Positions 9,527 to 18,695 are shown, counted from the stretch's first letter. The stretch: 20,086 nucleotides of DNA from Mucidula mucida (GCA_015501055.1 JADNYV010000613.1:1-20086), one strand, 5' to 3'. A program made the numbers and translations. The notes: generated by a model from the sequence alone, not told the origin.

Positions 9527-11191
9527 ATGTCTCTTCGAACCTTAACCCAAGATCTCCCTCACCTGAACTTTCGCTCCTTCGTCGAAGCGCTGCGGCGGGA
9601 CAACGACCTTGTCTCTGTCACACGTCAAGTCGATCCTCATCTCGAGGTTGCGGCCATCACCCGCCGCGTCTGCGAGACGGGCGGCAAAGCGCCCTTGTTC
9701 GAGAACGTCAAAGGCGCAAAAAACGGCTTCTTCAGGTGCCTCGGGGCGCCCGCCTCCTTGAGGAAAGACCCCGCCCAGCGCTACGGGCGTCTCGCGCGCC
9801 ACCTCGCTTTGGAGCCCACCGCGTCCATAAAGGAGATCCTCGACAAGATGGTCTCTGTGGCGCATGCCCCTCCGATCGAGCCGAATGTGGTTGACACTGG
9901 TTCGTGCAAGGAGAACAAGATATTCGGGGACGATATTGATCTGACTGCGATTCCTGCGCCGCTCATTCATCAATCGGACGGAGGCAAGTATATTCAGACG
10001 TACGGGATGCATATTGTCCAGTCCCCTGATGTAAAGTGGACGAACTGGTCTATCGCTCGTGCTATGGTGGATGATAAACGCCACCTTGTCAGAGCTATTC
10101 TCGAACCGCAGCATATCTGGCAGATCCTTCAGATGTGGAAGAAGACGGGGAAGGACTGCAAGCCTTGGGCGTTAGCTTTGGGCGTGAGTTGCGTCTGCAA
10201 TCATTTTCTCTCGCATTCATCGTACTCTTCCAGGTACCTCCCGCGGCGATCGTAGCGGCTAGTATGCCAATTCGCAAGTCCTCTCATGAATGTGCTGTTT
10301 AACTTTGCTAACAGTTATTTCAACAGCAGCCGGAGTCTCTGAAGCCGGCTACGTCGGTGCACTCACCGGAACAGCCTTGGACCTCGTCAAATGCGAGACC
10401 AACGACCTCCTTGTCCCCGCAAACTCCGAGATTGTTATGGAGGGTACACTCTCTATCACAGAAACCGCACCTGAAGGGCCCTACGGCGAAATGCACGGAT
10501 ATGTGTTTCCAGGCGACGCCATCCCTTTCCCGCGATATCACGTCGACTGCATTACCCATCGCGATAATGCTATTCTCCCAGTTTCAGCTACGGGGCGCTT
10601 GTCGGATGAGACAGTAAGCGCCACAGTTTTTAACAGTGAACTTACTTTGAATGTTTGCAGCACACGATTGGTGGAACGCTGGCTGCGGCGCAAATCGGTC
10701 AACTGTGCAAGAACGCTGGGCTACCCATCAAAGACGCGTTTGCACCATCCGAAGGCCAGATGACATGGGTTGCGCTTCAAGTTGACGGCGAGAAGCTGCG
10801 CGCTATGAACACGAACTCGAAGGACTTTTCGAAGCGCTTAGGTGATCTCGTTTTCAGATCCAAGCCCGGTTTCTTCATTCATCGTCTCATTCTCGTCGAG
10901 GATGATATTGACGTGTACAAGGGTGAAGATGTCATGTGGGCGTTTTCGACGAGGTGCAGACCTGGCACGGACGAGATCTTCTATGACGATGTGAAGGGAT
11001 TCGAGCTCATTCCGTATATGAGCCATGGAAGTGCAAGTAAGCATATGGGAGGCCAGGTTGTCTCTGATGCGCTATTGCCGATTGAGTACACGACCGGGAG
11101 AGACTGGGAGGCGGCGGATTTCGAGCACTCGTATCCTGAAGATGTCAAGGCGAAGGTTCTGGCCAATTGGAAATCTGATGGATTCGATTAG
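9527..11191 (+). CDS. FDC1: Ferulic/phenylacrylic acid decarboxylase (UbiD family), 504 aa
   Basis: Model: join(9527..10183, 10234..10273, 10327..10613, 10661..11191). The enzyme removes CO2 from cinnamic-type and related acrylic acids with prenylated FMN and a metal. The 504-aa length equals that of characterised fungal FDC1 proteins. The catalytic Arg-Glu-Glu set is present: R178 in NWSIARAMV, and E282 and E287 in [11 protein letters not shown]. These match R173, E277 and E282 of Aspergillus niger Fdc1 with a constant offset of five. Other landmarks are [54 protein letters not shown] and the C-terminal [14 protein letters not shown]. Intron 2 (10274-10326) has a GC donor. Introns 1 and 3 are GT...AG. 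Partner gene PAD1 is immediately upstream and divergent. In a wood- or litter-decay fungus it would detoxify plant phenylacrylates (inference). Confidence 0.95.
10274..10326 (+). other. GC-AG intron of FDC1
   Basis: GCAAGT...TTCAACAG, 53 nt, phase 1. Splicing joins ATGCCAATTC to CAGCCGGAGTC, giving [13 protein letters not shown], the expected UbiD sequence. No GT donor nearby does this. Confidence 0.85.
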
Positions 11192-11697
11192 GTGTCGATG
11201 AAGTACTAGAAAGTCCATGCTGTATAATAACTGTTTTCTTGTTTTAAGTATGACTGATATCTTCTTCAAATCGTCATCATTGAGTCTCAATAGACATGAG
11301 AACAACGATGAACGCAGAATCCAGCAGATAAGAGCCTCTGCGACGTCGAGAGATGTTGCGCATCATCTAAATCACTGCAGCGCATCAAGAAGCAGATAAA
11401 CTCAGTACAAGCTATATCCTTGAACGATGGAGTTGTAACTTCGGCTACAATATTCATTTCGTGCGTAAGCCGGGTACAAATGAGTAAGTACTAGGTAGTA
11501 TTGCGAGGTTATTTACAGATGGAGTATGTAAGTTGAAGGAGGAGAGACGACGACAGAGAGGGAGGAGGGAGAAAGAGGAATAAAGGAACAGTACGGTAAT
11601 GAGTGTAAGTAGTAGTAAATGTGGATCAAGGAGTGTGAATGTGCATAACACAAGAAAATAAGTCAGGAAGAGCAGAAAATATAAGTAACGTCATGGA
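11192..11697. other. Convergent 3' region between FDC1 and the HMG-box gene
   Basis: About 500 nt between two convergent stop codons; presumably the two 3' UTRs. It contains a purine-rich tract (about 11535-11580). No gene seen. Confidence 0.6.
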
Positions 11698-12789
11698 TTA
11701 GTCGCTGAAAGGCAAATCGAGGAGAGAGCCCGAGGCCGGCTGGGGAAAATAAACCAAATTATCAGAAACAGAACACGAGTGCAGTACAGAGCCACATACC
11801 TGATCATAGTTGTAGGAAGTGTTCGGGTTCATGGGAGCAGGGGACGAGGTCGTGAACTGCCCGTATGTCGGGGTTGGGACGAAATGCGAACCCGCGTAGA
11901 CGCCTGCGAAATCAGGTCCGAAGGAGGGATTTATGGGAGCACCGGTATAGAAAGGCACTGGATCACTGGAAGGCCCTGCAGAGGCGCCAAAGTAACCGGA
12001 GGGCGCGGGTGGCGAGAACGCGTACGGAAGACATGGGATGGGAAGATACTTGGCTGCCGTATCCTGGTAGGCATTCATTTGATCGTTTCCCCTCATTTGC
12101 CAGTCGAAGAAGAGCTGACAGCTCGGGGCCTCGGGCGTAGCATCGCGGGGAGGAGACATCTCAACCTGTGCGGAAGACTTGGTGGGCTGGGATGTAGGTA
12201 CAACAACGTCAGGTGGGGGAATCGCGTATTGAAGGGCGCCATCGGCATCGATTTTAAATAAGTGATCATTGTCGATGCTCCACTCTACGGCGCTCTTGAG
12301 TTCGCGCACGTACTGCCGAGGTTTGTAGTCCGGGAAGCGCGTCCTAAAGAGCTTTGATTCTGCTTTAGCCACATTTTTGTAAGGTAGGCGCTCTGTGTCG
12401 CTGAGTTCTTTCCATACGGCGGTCGCCTGGCGCCGCGATTGCTTCAGTTGCGCCTTTAAATGGTCACAGAAAAGCTTAAAAGCATCCCTAGGAGGCCTAG
12501 GCACGTAGTACGAAGCCAGAGATATTTTTCTGGTCGGAGCGGAAGGCCCTACAATTGTAGGCAGGACTGGAGCGCTGATAGTCACGGTGGCGGCAGTAGC
12601 GATGACGGCGGGGTAGGTGACAGTAGTGGGGGTGGGGGTGCGGCTAGGGCTGGGGGAGAGTACGTTTAGCGGCTCGGCGCTAGCAGAAGGCGCATCAGCA
12701 TGCGCGGTGGCGGCTACCTTCACCAGGCGCGCCGACCTACGCGGCGCAACAGGCTGAGCTTTGGACTTGGCGGCACGGATGGCAGGCAT
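11698..12789 (-). CDS. Fungal HMG-box (MATA_HMG-like) DNA-binding protein, 343 aa
   Basis: Model on the minus strand: exon 1 12789-11800, intron 11799-11740 (GTATGT...CCCCAG, 60 nt), exon 2 11739-11698. The start is the first ATG; the open frame upstream contains only a TTG. Residues 1-95 are basic then Ala/Pro/Thr-rich and disordered. An HMG box spans about 98-165: RPPRDAFKLFCDHLKAQ, then AVWKELSDTERLPYKNVAKA and FPDYKPR, which matches the three-helix, sequence-specific fungal class that includes mating-type and Ste11/Prf1-like factors. The C-terminal half is rich in Pro, Ser, Gly and Tyr, like an activation domain, and ends SLLDLPFSD. The intron is a multiple of three with no stop, so retention would add 20 residues. 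No homeodomain or pheromone gene lies beside it, so it need not be a mating-type gene. Confidence 0.85.
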   Translation of the reverse strand: MPAIRAAKSKAQPVAPRRSARLVKVAATAHADAPSASAEPLNVLSPSPSRTPTPTTVTYPAVIATAATVTISAPVLPTIVGPSAPTRKISLASYYVPRPPRDAFKLFCDHLKAQLKQSRRQATAVWKELSDTERLPYKNVAKAESKLFRTRFPDYKPRQYVRELKSAVEWSIDNDHLFKIDADGALQYAIPPPDVVVPTSQPTKSSAQVEMSPPRDATPEAPSCQLFFDWQMRGNDQMNAYQDTAAKYLPIPCLPYAFSPPAPSGYFGASAGPSSDPVPFYTGAPINPSFGPDFAGVYAGSHFVPTPTYGQFTTSSPAPMNPNTSYNYDQVCGSVLHSCSVSDNLVYFPQPASGSLLDLPFSD

Positions 12790-13798
12790 GTTGTCAGGAT
12801 AGGTAGAAATGTAATAGAGTGCACAGCACAATTTAAGCTTGATAAAGAGAAGTTGGGGGAGAAAGAGATCGTGTCGTTTGGTGCAAGCGCGACAACGCTG
12901 TTATATAGTAGCGCCATTGTTTAGAATTGTCAGTCGCCTACCCTTGAGGGTCGCCAGCAAAGACCACCTCGCCACTGTGGACGGGACTCTGGCAGTTGCC
13001 AAATAGGGCGGACAATGAGCTCGCGGTCACTGTATAGGCGCAATGGACATCCGGAAAAGGAAATCTCAGGCGTCTCGGCATCTATTGGAAGCAAGTGGTC
13101 CACATTACCATACCACCTATGTCACAAGTGTGGCGCGCACACCTCCGCAGGTGGTTAAGGCCGTGACCATTGTTTGGACAACAATGTGGATATTGGTCAA
13201 TTTCTCCGCTGTTTTTGGGCTGGCACTATTGTGTAATCCTCGGCGCCAGGAATTACATTCTGAGTTTGGGGGTATTCTGAAAAACGAAACAAACTCTACA
13301 CAGACATTTCAGGAAAAGCAAACAAAGGCTGCAGAGCCCTGAACTTTAATGTCATCAATATTGTCCCGGCGAATTTCACAAGACCATAAGTTTGGGCAGA
13401 ACACGTACTTACCAATAACAGAACAGGAATACCACAGAGAAGGAGAAGTGAGGTTCAGTGCGCTGCTGTACACCATTCTTTTGATTTTACCGCATAACGT
13501 AGCAGGTTTGTGGCACGACCGATGTGTCGAATTATGGAAGGAATGGAAACCGTGCAAAAGGTGTCCTAGACTATTGCCGGATCGTAACAGAATGGGCCCG
13601 CCGTAATCGTGTATGCGTTCTAGAGCTGTATGCATTTTTGGTGGCCATCGTTGAATTAGCGCGTAGAGGGGGCTGCTGAGAGCGTTTCGATGGAAGTAGC
13701 GAAGAAAACCCGATCGTTGATCGTCCCGGGACCGGAAATCCCGGTGTTTGTACATGTGTACAGGACAATTGAATTTCGAGGAGGCCGACCAGGGCCGA
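12790..13798. other. HMG-gene promoter and unassigned sequence left of the transposon
   Basis: The first part is the HMG promoter. Further right there are only weak open frames (13043-13342 plus, 13309-13755 minus) without recognisable domains. A lone GTAAGT on the minus strand near 13411-13416 could be a donor of a lost exon. Confidence 0.45.
12901..12908 (-). promoter_or_regulatory. TATA box of the HMG-box gene
   Basis: CTATATAA on the minus strand, 112 nt upstream of the ATG at 12789. The same distance is found for the TATA box of the second MYND gene. Confidence 0.5.
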
Positions 13799-13806
13799 CC
13801 TCTGGC
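13799..13806 (+). repeat. Left target-site duplication (8 bp)
   Basis: CCTCTGGC, directly abutting the left inverted repeat and identical to 14263-14270. Confidence 0.85.
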
Positions 13807-13833
13807 AGGACCCCCGAAAATAGTGCCAAATGT
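13807..13833 (+). repeat. Left terminal inverted repeat of the MITE
   Basis: 27 nt; outer part AGGACCCCCGAAAATAG, inner part GCCAAATGT. It pairs with 14236-14262 with three mismatches. Confidence 0.82.
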
Positions 13834-13845
13834 ATGGTACCGGTG

Positions 13846-14215
13846 CGGATAAAATTTGTACTTTTTGAAACTATGTATGGTGCTTTTCCGGATAAAAATC
13901 GAGGTTTTTGGACAAAAGGTCTGAGTCGGTATGCGGAAAAAAATTGGACATTTGGAGAGGTCTGATGCCTTGTCCGGATAAGATTGGGTGGGCTGAAGCT
14001 GGCACCCAGATTTGTAGTCATAAATCGACCAGATTTACACCTCTCTACGTACTTTAGCCCCGCAACAACAATTTTGCACTGTTTTTGAGCGAAACTCGTC
14101 ATTTTTTCGGTCTTGGAGGACACTTAGGTCTGATACCATGTGCGGATAAAAATCAACCTTTTCTGGAGGTCTGGTGCAGAGTGCGGATACACCTTCCTTT
14201 TTGGGATCCGGATAA
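13846..14215 (+). repeat. CGGATAA-type degenerate repeats inside the MITE
   Basis: CGGATAA at 13846, 13889, 13975, 14143 and 14209, CGGATAC at 14184, CGGAAAA at 13934. Several are preceded by GGTCTGA or GGTCTGG about 16 nt upstream (13919, 13959, 14127, 14168), giving a loose unit of about 40 nt in two clusters, one in each half of the element. Confidence 0.65.
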
Positions 14216-14235
14216 GAATTTTGGGTCGGGATCAG

Positions 14236-14262
14236 ACATTTGGTAGCATTTTCGGGGGTCCT
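14236..14262 (-). repeat. Right terminal inverted repeat of the MITE
   Basis: Inner part ACATTTGGTAGC, outer part ATTTTCGGGGGTCCT, complementary to 13807-13833. Confidence 0.82.
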
Positions 14263-14270
14263 CCTCTGGC
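14263..14270 (+). repeat. Right target-site duplication (8 bp)
   Basis: CCTCTGGC directly after the right inverted repeat; exact copy of 13799-13806. Confidence 0.85.
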
Positions 14271-14703
14271 GTTATTTCCCCACATCCGAAGGAGGCCAGA
14301 TAAGATTGAGGATCTTCCAGACGCGTCATAGTGGTCCAGGAGTATCCTCGCGTTAGCGATTGTGCTTCCGGTCTCGTTACTCTTTGAGTAGCTTCAATGA
14401 AGGTGCTGACCTTACGATCTTTCCAGCTACAATATATTTCTTCGGAACGACAACCCACGCTACAAGTCCGCACATGTAGGACACTGCCGCCGTTTTCAGT
14501 TTTCCCAAAAAGTAAGACTCGAGGTCTTCGTCATCGACTTCGACAGCTGTATGTAGAGCGTCTGACGCGAAATGTCATCCTGCAAACACAATTTCACAGG
14601 ACCTCGACAAGCAAGGTAATCTATTCACACAGTATATATCTCCAGATCCCTCGTAGTAATTTGTAAAATATTCACAGCAATTCGATAGCACGTTATTTAA
14701 ATT
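14271..14703. other. Intergenic region between the MITE and the F-box gene
   Basis: Nothing recognisable; the right end probably holds the 3' UTR of the minus-strand F-box gene. The plus-strand open frame 14397-14666 shows no protein features. Confidence 0.5.
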
Positions 14704-16027
14704 CTAAGTAAGTACCAACCTCCCCGAGGCGCCCATAACTGGAAATACCGCGTTCAGATCCTCCGGTCCAAACCCACACAACCGCGGCTGAGAGAGATTG
14801 AACGACGGGCCACGCCATTGATTCACAACCACCAGCTCGCGTAGACACGACCACGATGCCATAATCGCGTCCAATGCCCTCCACTCTGCATCAAACTTTT
14901 CCAGGTCTTCATGCACGGAAAACTGAACCAGCTGGAGTGTACAGCGCTCTATCGCGACGGCCGCATCGGAAAACGACAGAATAAGCCAGTTGATCCACTG
15001 CTTGGGGGCCGGGACCTCTTCACTTGAGCTCGTGGTAGATTCAATCTTGAGATCAAGGGATTGTAAACGTGTGAGGTCGACAAGCTCAGATAAAGGTCCT
15101 ATCGAGACGATCAGTACCGTAAAGGTAGGACGAGGGGAAAAGCTTACTATCAAGGTAGATGTTGAGGGAGAGATGCCTCAACGTATCCCAATTCTGGAGG
15201 AGTACATCCTCGGTCGTCTCGATGACGCTGAGATCGCCAACAACATAGCACATGCTGACGTGAATCTGCAGCCGGCTAAGATGATCAAACTTGATCAAGT
15301 CCTGCGAGGGGAACTCCCTATTGAGTAGTCTCAAGAATAGAAACTTGCCGCACGAGACGAACAGTGTATCAAGATTCAGGGCGGGCACGCGGGGATAAAG
15401 TGTGACATCAAAATGGCTGGCGCATGTAATCATCCCGAGCGAGAGATGGTTGATCTGAGGGCACTCCCGGAGCATCGTAAAGAGCTCAAACGCGGACCCG
15501 AAGGGCATATGAAACGACGTCAAACTTGGACGACGAAAGAGTGAGGTCAACGCGCCAAGCACTTGGTCAGGACACTGCGTCATGAGCGGGTGCATCAGAT
15601 AGTTCGTGAAAGCGAAGGTCTCCACGTTCGTCAACCCACCAATGATGTGAGGGAAGTAGCGATAATATATCTTCTTTATCCTACTTTGAATGAACCGAGA
15701 AGGCGCGTCCAGGAGCGCTTTGTAGCGCCAGTGATCACCGTGGATCTTCAGCGTAAAGTTCCTGACATAGGACAGCAAGTGCGGCGACTTTTTGGCTGCC
15801 TTGTACAGCGGACGAATGTCTGGTGTAACCCGCACCGTTTCGCGGAAAGGTGGCGTTCTGGATTTGGCGCGTATAGAGACACTGATTGTCAGGGTGCGGA
15901 AGATGTGCTTCTGCATCTCCGGCGTCCAGGAAGGGCATACACATGCACAAGCAGACATGGTAGGTATATCATGGCGTAGTTCCCCCAGGATGAGATTTAG
16001 GATTTCCTGTGGAAGGGGTGGGGCCAT
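14704..16027 (-). CDS. F-box protein with degenerate leucine-rich repeats, 424 aa
   Basis: Model on the minus strand: exon 1 16027-15148, intron 15147-15099 (GTAAGC...CGATAG, 49 nt, phase 1), exon 2 15098-14704. The N-terminus MAPPLPQEILNLILGELRHD followed by ACACVCPSWTPEMQKHIF is an F-box-like start (residues about 4-45), the part that docks on Skp1 in SCF ubiquitin ligases. The rest carries irregular leucine-rich strands used for substrate choice: FTLKIHGDHW, NVETFAFTNY, SLTSFHMPFG, INHLSLGMI, LRHLSLNIYLD, and in exon 2 LTRLQSLDLKIES and CLRELVVVN. This layout belongs to the large, fast-evolving F-box families of basidiomycetes; the target cannot be told. Without splicing the frame stops a few codons past the donor. 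Confidence 0.85.
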
Positions 16028-16577
16028 GATGAAAGTATGAAAGAGAAGAGCAGATCCCAGAGTGCTGGAAGGAATCTGGCGCAGTAAAGTGGCAAATAGA
16101 CCACGTAATTCTGCCGACAGACATGAGTAATCTTCTGGACAGGCGAAGAGAGACGCACAGAAAATCCAGTATCAGGCTGAAAGCATGCTCGGCCTGCAGT
16201 CGTCGTCGTCGTCGCTGTCGATGTCGTGCAAGTCGTTCGTCCAGTGTCGCCGGATGAGAGGCGGAGCCAAGAACGAAAAGCTGTCATGCTAAATATAGAT
16301 GTCACAAGTCATGACCATGCCCGGACATTGCCGATTCACAGCCATATTTATTATTTGGGCTTCAGCTTCATCTGTGGTGAGTGACGAGTTTGAGTTGTTT
16401 GATTGGCGGCGCGGCACCAATCACAGACCATTGTAATGGGGAGACCAATCTCTAGATTTCGCTTTCTCTATTGGCCGACTCCGGAACTATATCTTTAGAC
16501 AACGAACTTGTTAAATGTTTTTGACATAAACCATATATTCAAAAAACTTTCGTATGATGACAGTGTACTCCGCTATT
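16028..16577. other. Promoter region of the F-box gene, with short TCG repeat
   Basis: 550 nt between the F-box ATG and the stop of the second MYND gene. It includes a trinucleotide run of GTC/TCG units at about 16199-16226. A minus-strand open frame 16305-15997 overlaps the F-box start in another frame and has no recognisable domain. Confidence 0.5.
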
Positions 16578-18017
16578 TTAAGGCAAACGGAGACTTTCCA
16601 TGACATGCCTCGCATCCCGCCACATCGCCAACAGCCTTAGCTGCTCGGATATTTCCGAAGCGTCCTTCAGCGCGAACTTGCTTTTGGTGACTATCGCTAA
16701 CATCTCTTCCTCTGTGTAGTGTGTTGCCTTGAGCTGTTGACAACTAAATCCAGTTTTCTGTTGGAAGACTTTCAGTAACCCGCAGAGGCTTTTATGTGGA
16801 ACGTTCTTGTCTTTCCACCCAGCCTTTTGACACTCCAGTGAACAATAACGGGTGACGGAGCACCCGCTGCATGCTTGGAGTTTCCGACTTTGGGTCGCCG
16901 TCGTCTCAGTGCACCGTGGACCAGAGCATCGATCAGAGACCGCGAGTTCTTGGACGCGAGTGAATGCTCTGACGGAACACTTCTCATTGTCTGGCATAGA
17001 AGTCGACAACCGATGATAGACTTGCACGAATCTCGGGCAGTACGAAGAGAGATCTCGAGGGAGATGTTGTCTGAAGTAGACTATGAAGCCGTAGCCGAGG
17101 CCGTCCAAACACTTGAGCATTTGGTCTCGCTCAGGTATCGAGCTTGGGAGGGGGGCCAGGACGGAAACAGCTCGAGTGAGTGTTTTGAGCATGCCGTGGG
17201 CATGCGGAATCCAAAAGAAGAAGGCGTTTATGTCGTGGAGCTCGAAGCACTTGAGCGCGGATTGGTGTAGCATGAGGATTACGGTGGACAGTGGGCCCAG
17301 ATCTTGCCCGCCGAGTGCAAGCTTGGCAAGCTCTGCTTCAAAACACTGAAGAAACTGACCTGGAAAAGCTGGCATCTTGTAGACGAGCGAGGATAGAGTA
17401 GATCCCGATGCGTGGAGGATGTTCTGCAACGACGCGAGGATGGGGTCGGACTTGTAGCGATGGCAGAGACGCCACATCACGGAGAGCGTTTGTTCGGGGG
17501 AGTTGACGAGGATATCGCGGGCTGCAAGAGGCCAGAGAGCTTTCTGACCCTTTTTCTCAGCCTTTTTTGACTGTTTCATGGCTTGGTCGAGAGTCAGCAG
17601 CACTGGTGTGCCGTTGGAATCGAATGGACCAAAACAGAGTCTGACGACTATCGCGCAACCTTCGAAGACACCCTGTAATGTCGGATTCCAACGTGCGGGT
17701 TTGGTGCGCGCAGATTCGTGAACGCAGCGATGTTTGGGGTCGCAGGAGCATTTGAGGATACTTCGTTCCAGTTTATGGAGCTCTTCATCTGTACGCGAAT
17801 GCGTCAAGAAGCGCATGCATGTGTTGAATACGTCGTGTCTATTGGAGCGCATCACTGATGCAAGTTGGTCGCCGCAGAGGAATTCGAGATACTGCACGTA
17901 GAATGTGGCGCAGTGTGTTGGAGAGGATACGTCCGAGAGGGATGCGACGAACGCGTTGGAGAGGTCGGATATGTCAAAGGTTGATTCGGAGTTTATCAGG
18001 ATGATCAAGTTGTTCAT
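16578..18017 (-). CDS. MYND-type zinc-finger protein, 479 aa, intronless paralogue
   Basis: Single exon from the first ATG at 18017; the frame upstream begins with GTG only. The MYND finger spans residues 364-412: C-x4-C, CSGC, YCSLECQ, W, H and final C. Its 49-residue span equals that of the plus-strand paralogue at 6708-8129. The N-terminal region shares CATFYVQ, RHDVFNTCMRFLTHSRT, PTLQGVFE, KAEKKGQKALWP, HASGSTLSSL and PAFPGQ with it, so the whole protein, not only the finger, is homologous. The tail YTEEEMLAIVTKSKFALKDA corresponds to the tail of the paralogue. Function is unknown; MYND domains bind short proline-rich peptides. The two copies lie in opposite orientation about 8.4 kb apart. 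Confidence 0.88.
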   Translation of the reverse strand: MNNLIILINSESTFDISDLSNAFVASLSDVSSPTHCATFYVQYLEFLCGDQLASVMRSNRHDVFNTCMRFLTHSRTDEELHKLERSILKCSCDPKHRCVHESARTKPARWNPTLQGVFEGCAIVVRLCFGPFDSNGTPVLLTLDQAMKQSKKAEKKGQKALWPLAARDILVNSPEQTLSVMWRLCHRYKSDPILASLQNILHASGSTLSSLVYKMPAFPGQFLQCFEAELAKLALGGQDLGPLSTVILMLHQSALKCFELHDINAFFFWIPHAHGMLKTLTRAVSVLAPLPSSIPERDQMLKCLDGLGYGFIVYFRQHLPRDLSSYCPRFVQVYHRLSTSMPDNEKCSVRAFTRVQELAVSDRCSGPRCTETTATQSRKLQACSGCSVTRYCSLECQKAGWKDKNVPHKSLCGLLKVFQQKTGFSCQQLKATHYTEEEMLAIVTKSKFALKDASEISEQLRLLAMWRDARHVMESLRLP

Positions 18018-18695
18018 GGTTGCTAAAGGATATACAGTTAGTAGTGCCACTTGTGAAAGAGGCGAATCTTGGCGTACACGAGTTTTGTGGAAAGGTTTTC
18101 TGTACTCAAGTTGGAAAGAAGCACCTGGTATTTATATTGAGACGGCATTACTTGGTCCAGCAGTACAAAGGGCGGACAATGACATTTAAATCACGAAGAA
18201 CAAAAGGCAACCACAACAAAGTCTTGGCCAGACGAAGATAGGAGTCGTTTCGTTTCGTCGTTCATTAGGTGTACGAATCGTGAGTCGGTCTAAACACCGT
18301 ATCATGACGGCGCTTCGTCCAAATGGTTTAGAGGTGACTGGCGTACAGAAATGCCGAAATGCTGTAGCGTCCTCAAGTATGCGAGCAACATTTCGAATAA
18401 TTCATGGACATTACCTGGGGAGCATGTCGTCAGAGCTGTAGTTCAAGGACGTTCGACGCGAAAGAAACGACAAGTTGTGTGTGTGGGCTGGTCGGCATGT
18501 ACCCCGGTTATCTCGCACCGAGAACCGCTATAGGCGCTTTGACCCTTACCATGTCTTTGCTCTCAGTTCGGCGCTCCAGGGGTCTCCTTATCGTATCGCC
18601 CTTCTCAAAAACGAATGGGTAACGGATACAGCATCAAGCGCTCGGGGCTCAAAAATCGGCGTCGTTTGACGGACAAAGTGCCTCTGATTCCCACT
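18018..18695. other. Divergent intergenic region
   Basis: About 680 nt between the minus-strand MYND gene and the possible membrane-protein gene. Apart from the TATA box on the MYND side nothing was recognised; short open frames here carry no familiar motif. Confidence 0.5.
18129..18136 (-). promoter_or_regulatory. TATA box of the second MYND gene
   Basis: TATAAATA on the minus strand, 112 nt upstream of the ATG at 18017. Confidence 0.5.

Larger units (their letters stand above)
13807..14262. mobile_element. Non-autonomous hAT-like DNA transposon (MITE), 456 bp
   Basis: The ends are imperfect terminal inverted repeats of 27 nt: left 13807-13833 starts AGGACCCCCGAAAATAG, right 14236-14262 ends TTTTCGGGGGTCCT. 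24 of 27 positions match when one arm is reverse-complemented. An exact 8-bp duplication, CCTCTGGC, flanks both arms. This size of duplication is typical of hAT elements; Mutator-like, P and Merlin elements make 8-10 bp too, so the superfamily is tentative. No transposase is encoded, so movement needs a helper elsewhere in the genome. Inside are six same-strand CGGATAA/CGGATAC motifs and one CGGAAAA, possibly subterminal transposase-binding repeats. It sits between the HMG-box and F-box genes and interrupts neither. Confidence 0.83.

Noticed and set aside
13043..13342. Plus-strand open frame of 99 codons with one hydrophobic stretch
   Set aside because: A single hydrophobic run without family resemblance or promoter is weak evidence.
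13726..13744. Small hairpin CCGGGA...TCCCGG left of the transposon
   Set aside because: A six-base stem is expected by chance and is not followed by a T-run or any linked gene.
13309..13755. Minus-strand open frame of 148 codons with a GTAAGT near its end
   Set aside because: A plausible splice donor occurs, but no domain is recognisable and no partner exon was found; kept only as a remark on the intergenic region.
13846..14215. CRISPR-like array
   Set aside because: The repeats are short, degenerate and unevenly spaced, the genome is fungal, and they lie inside an inverted-repeat-bounded element.
15997..16305. Open frame overlapping the F-box start in another frame
   Set aside because: Low-complexity Thr run from the trinucleotide repeat and no domain; could at most be an upstream open frame if the leader is that long.
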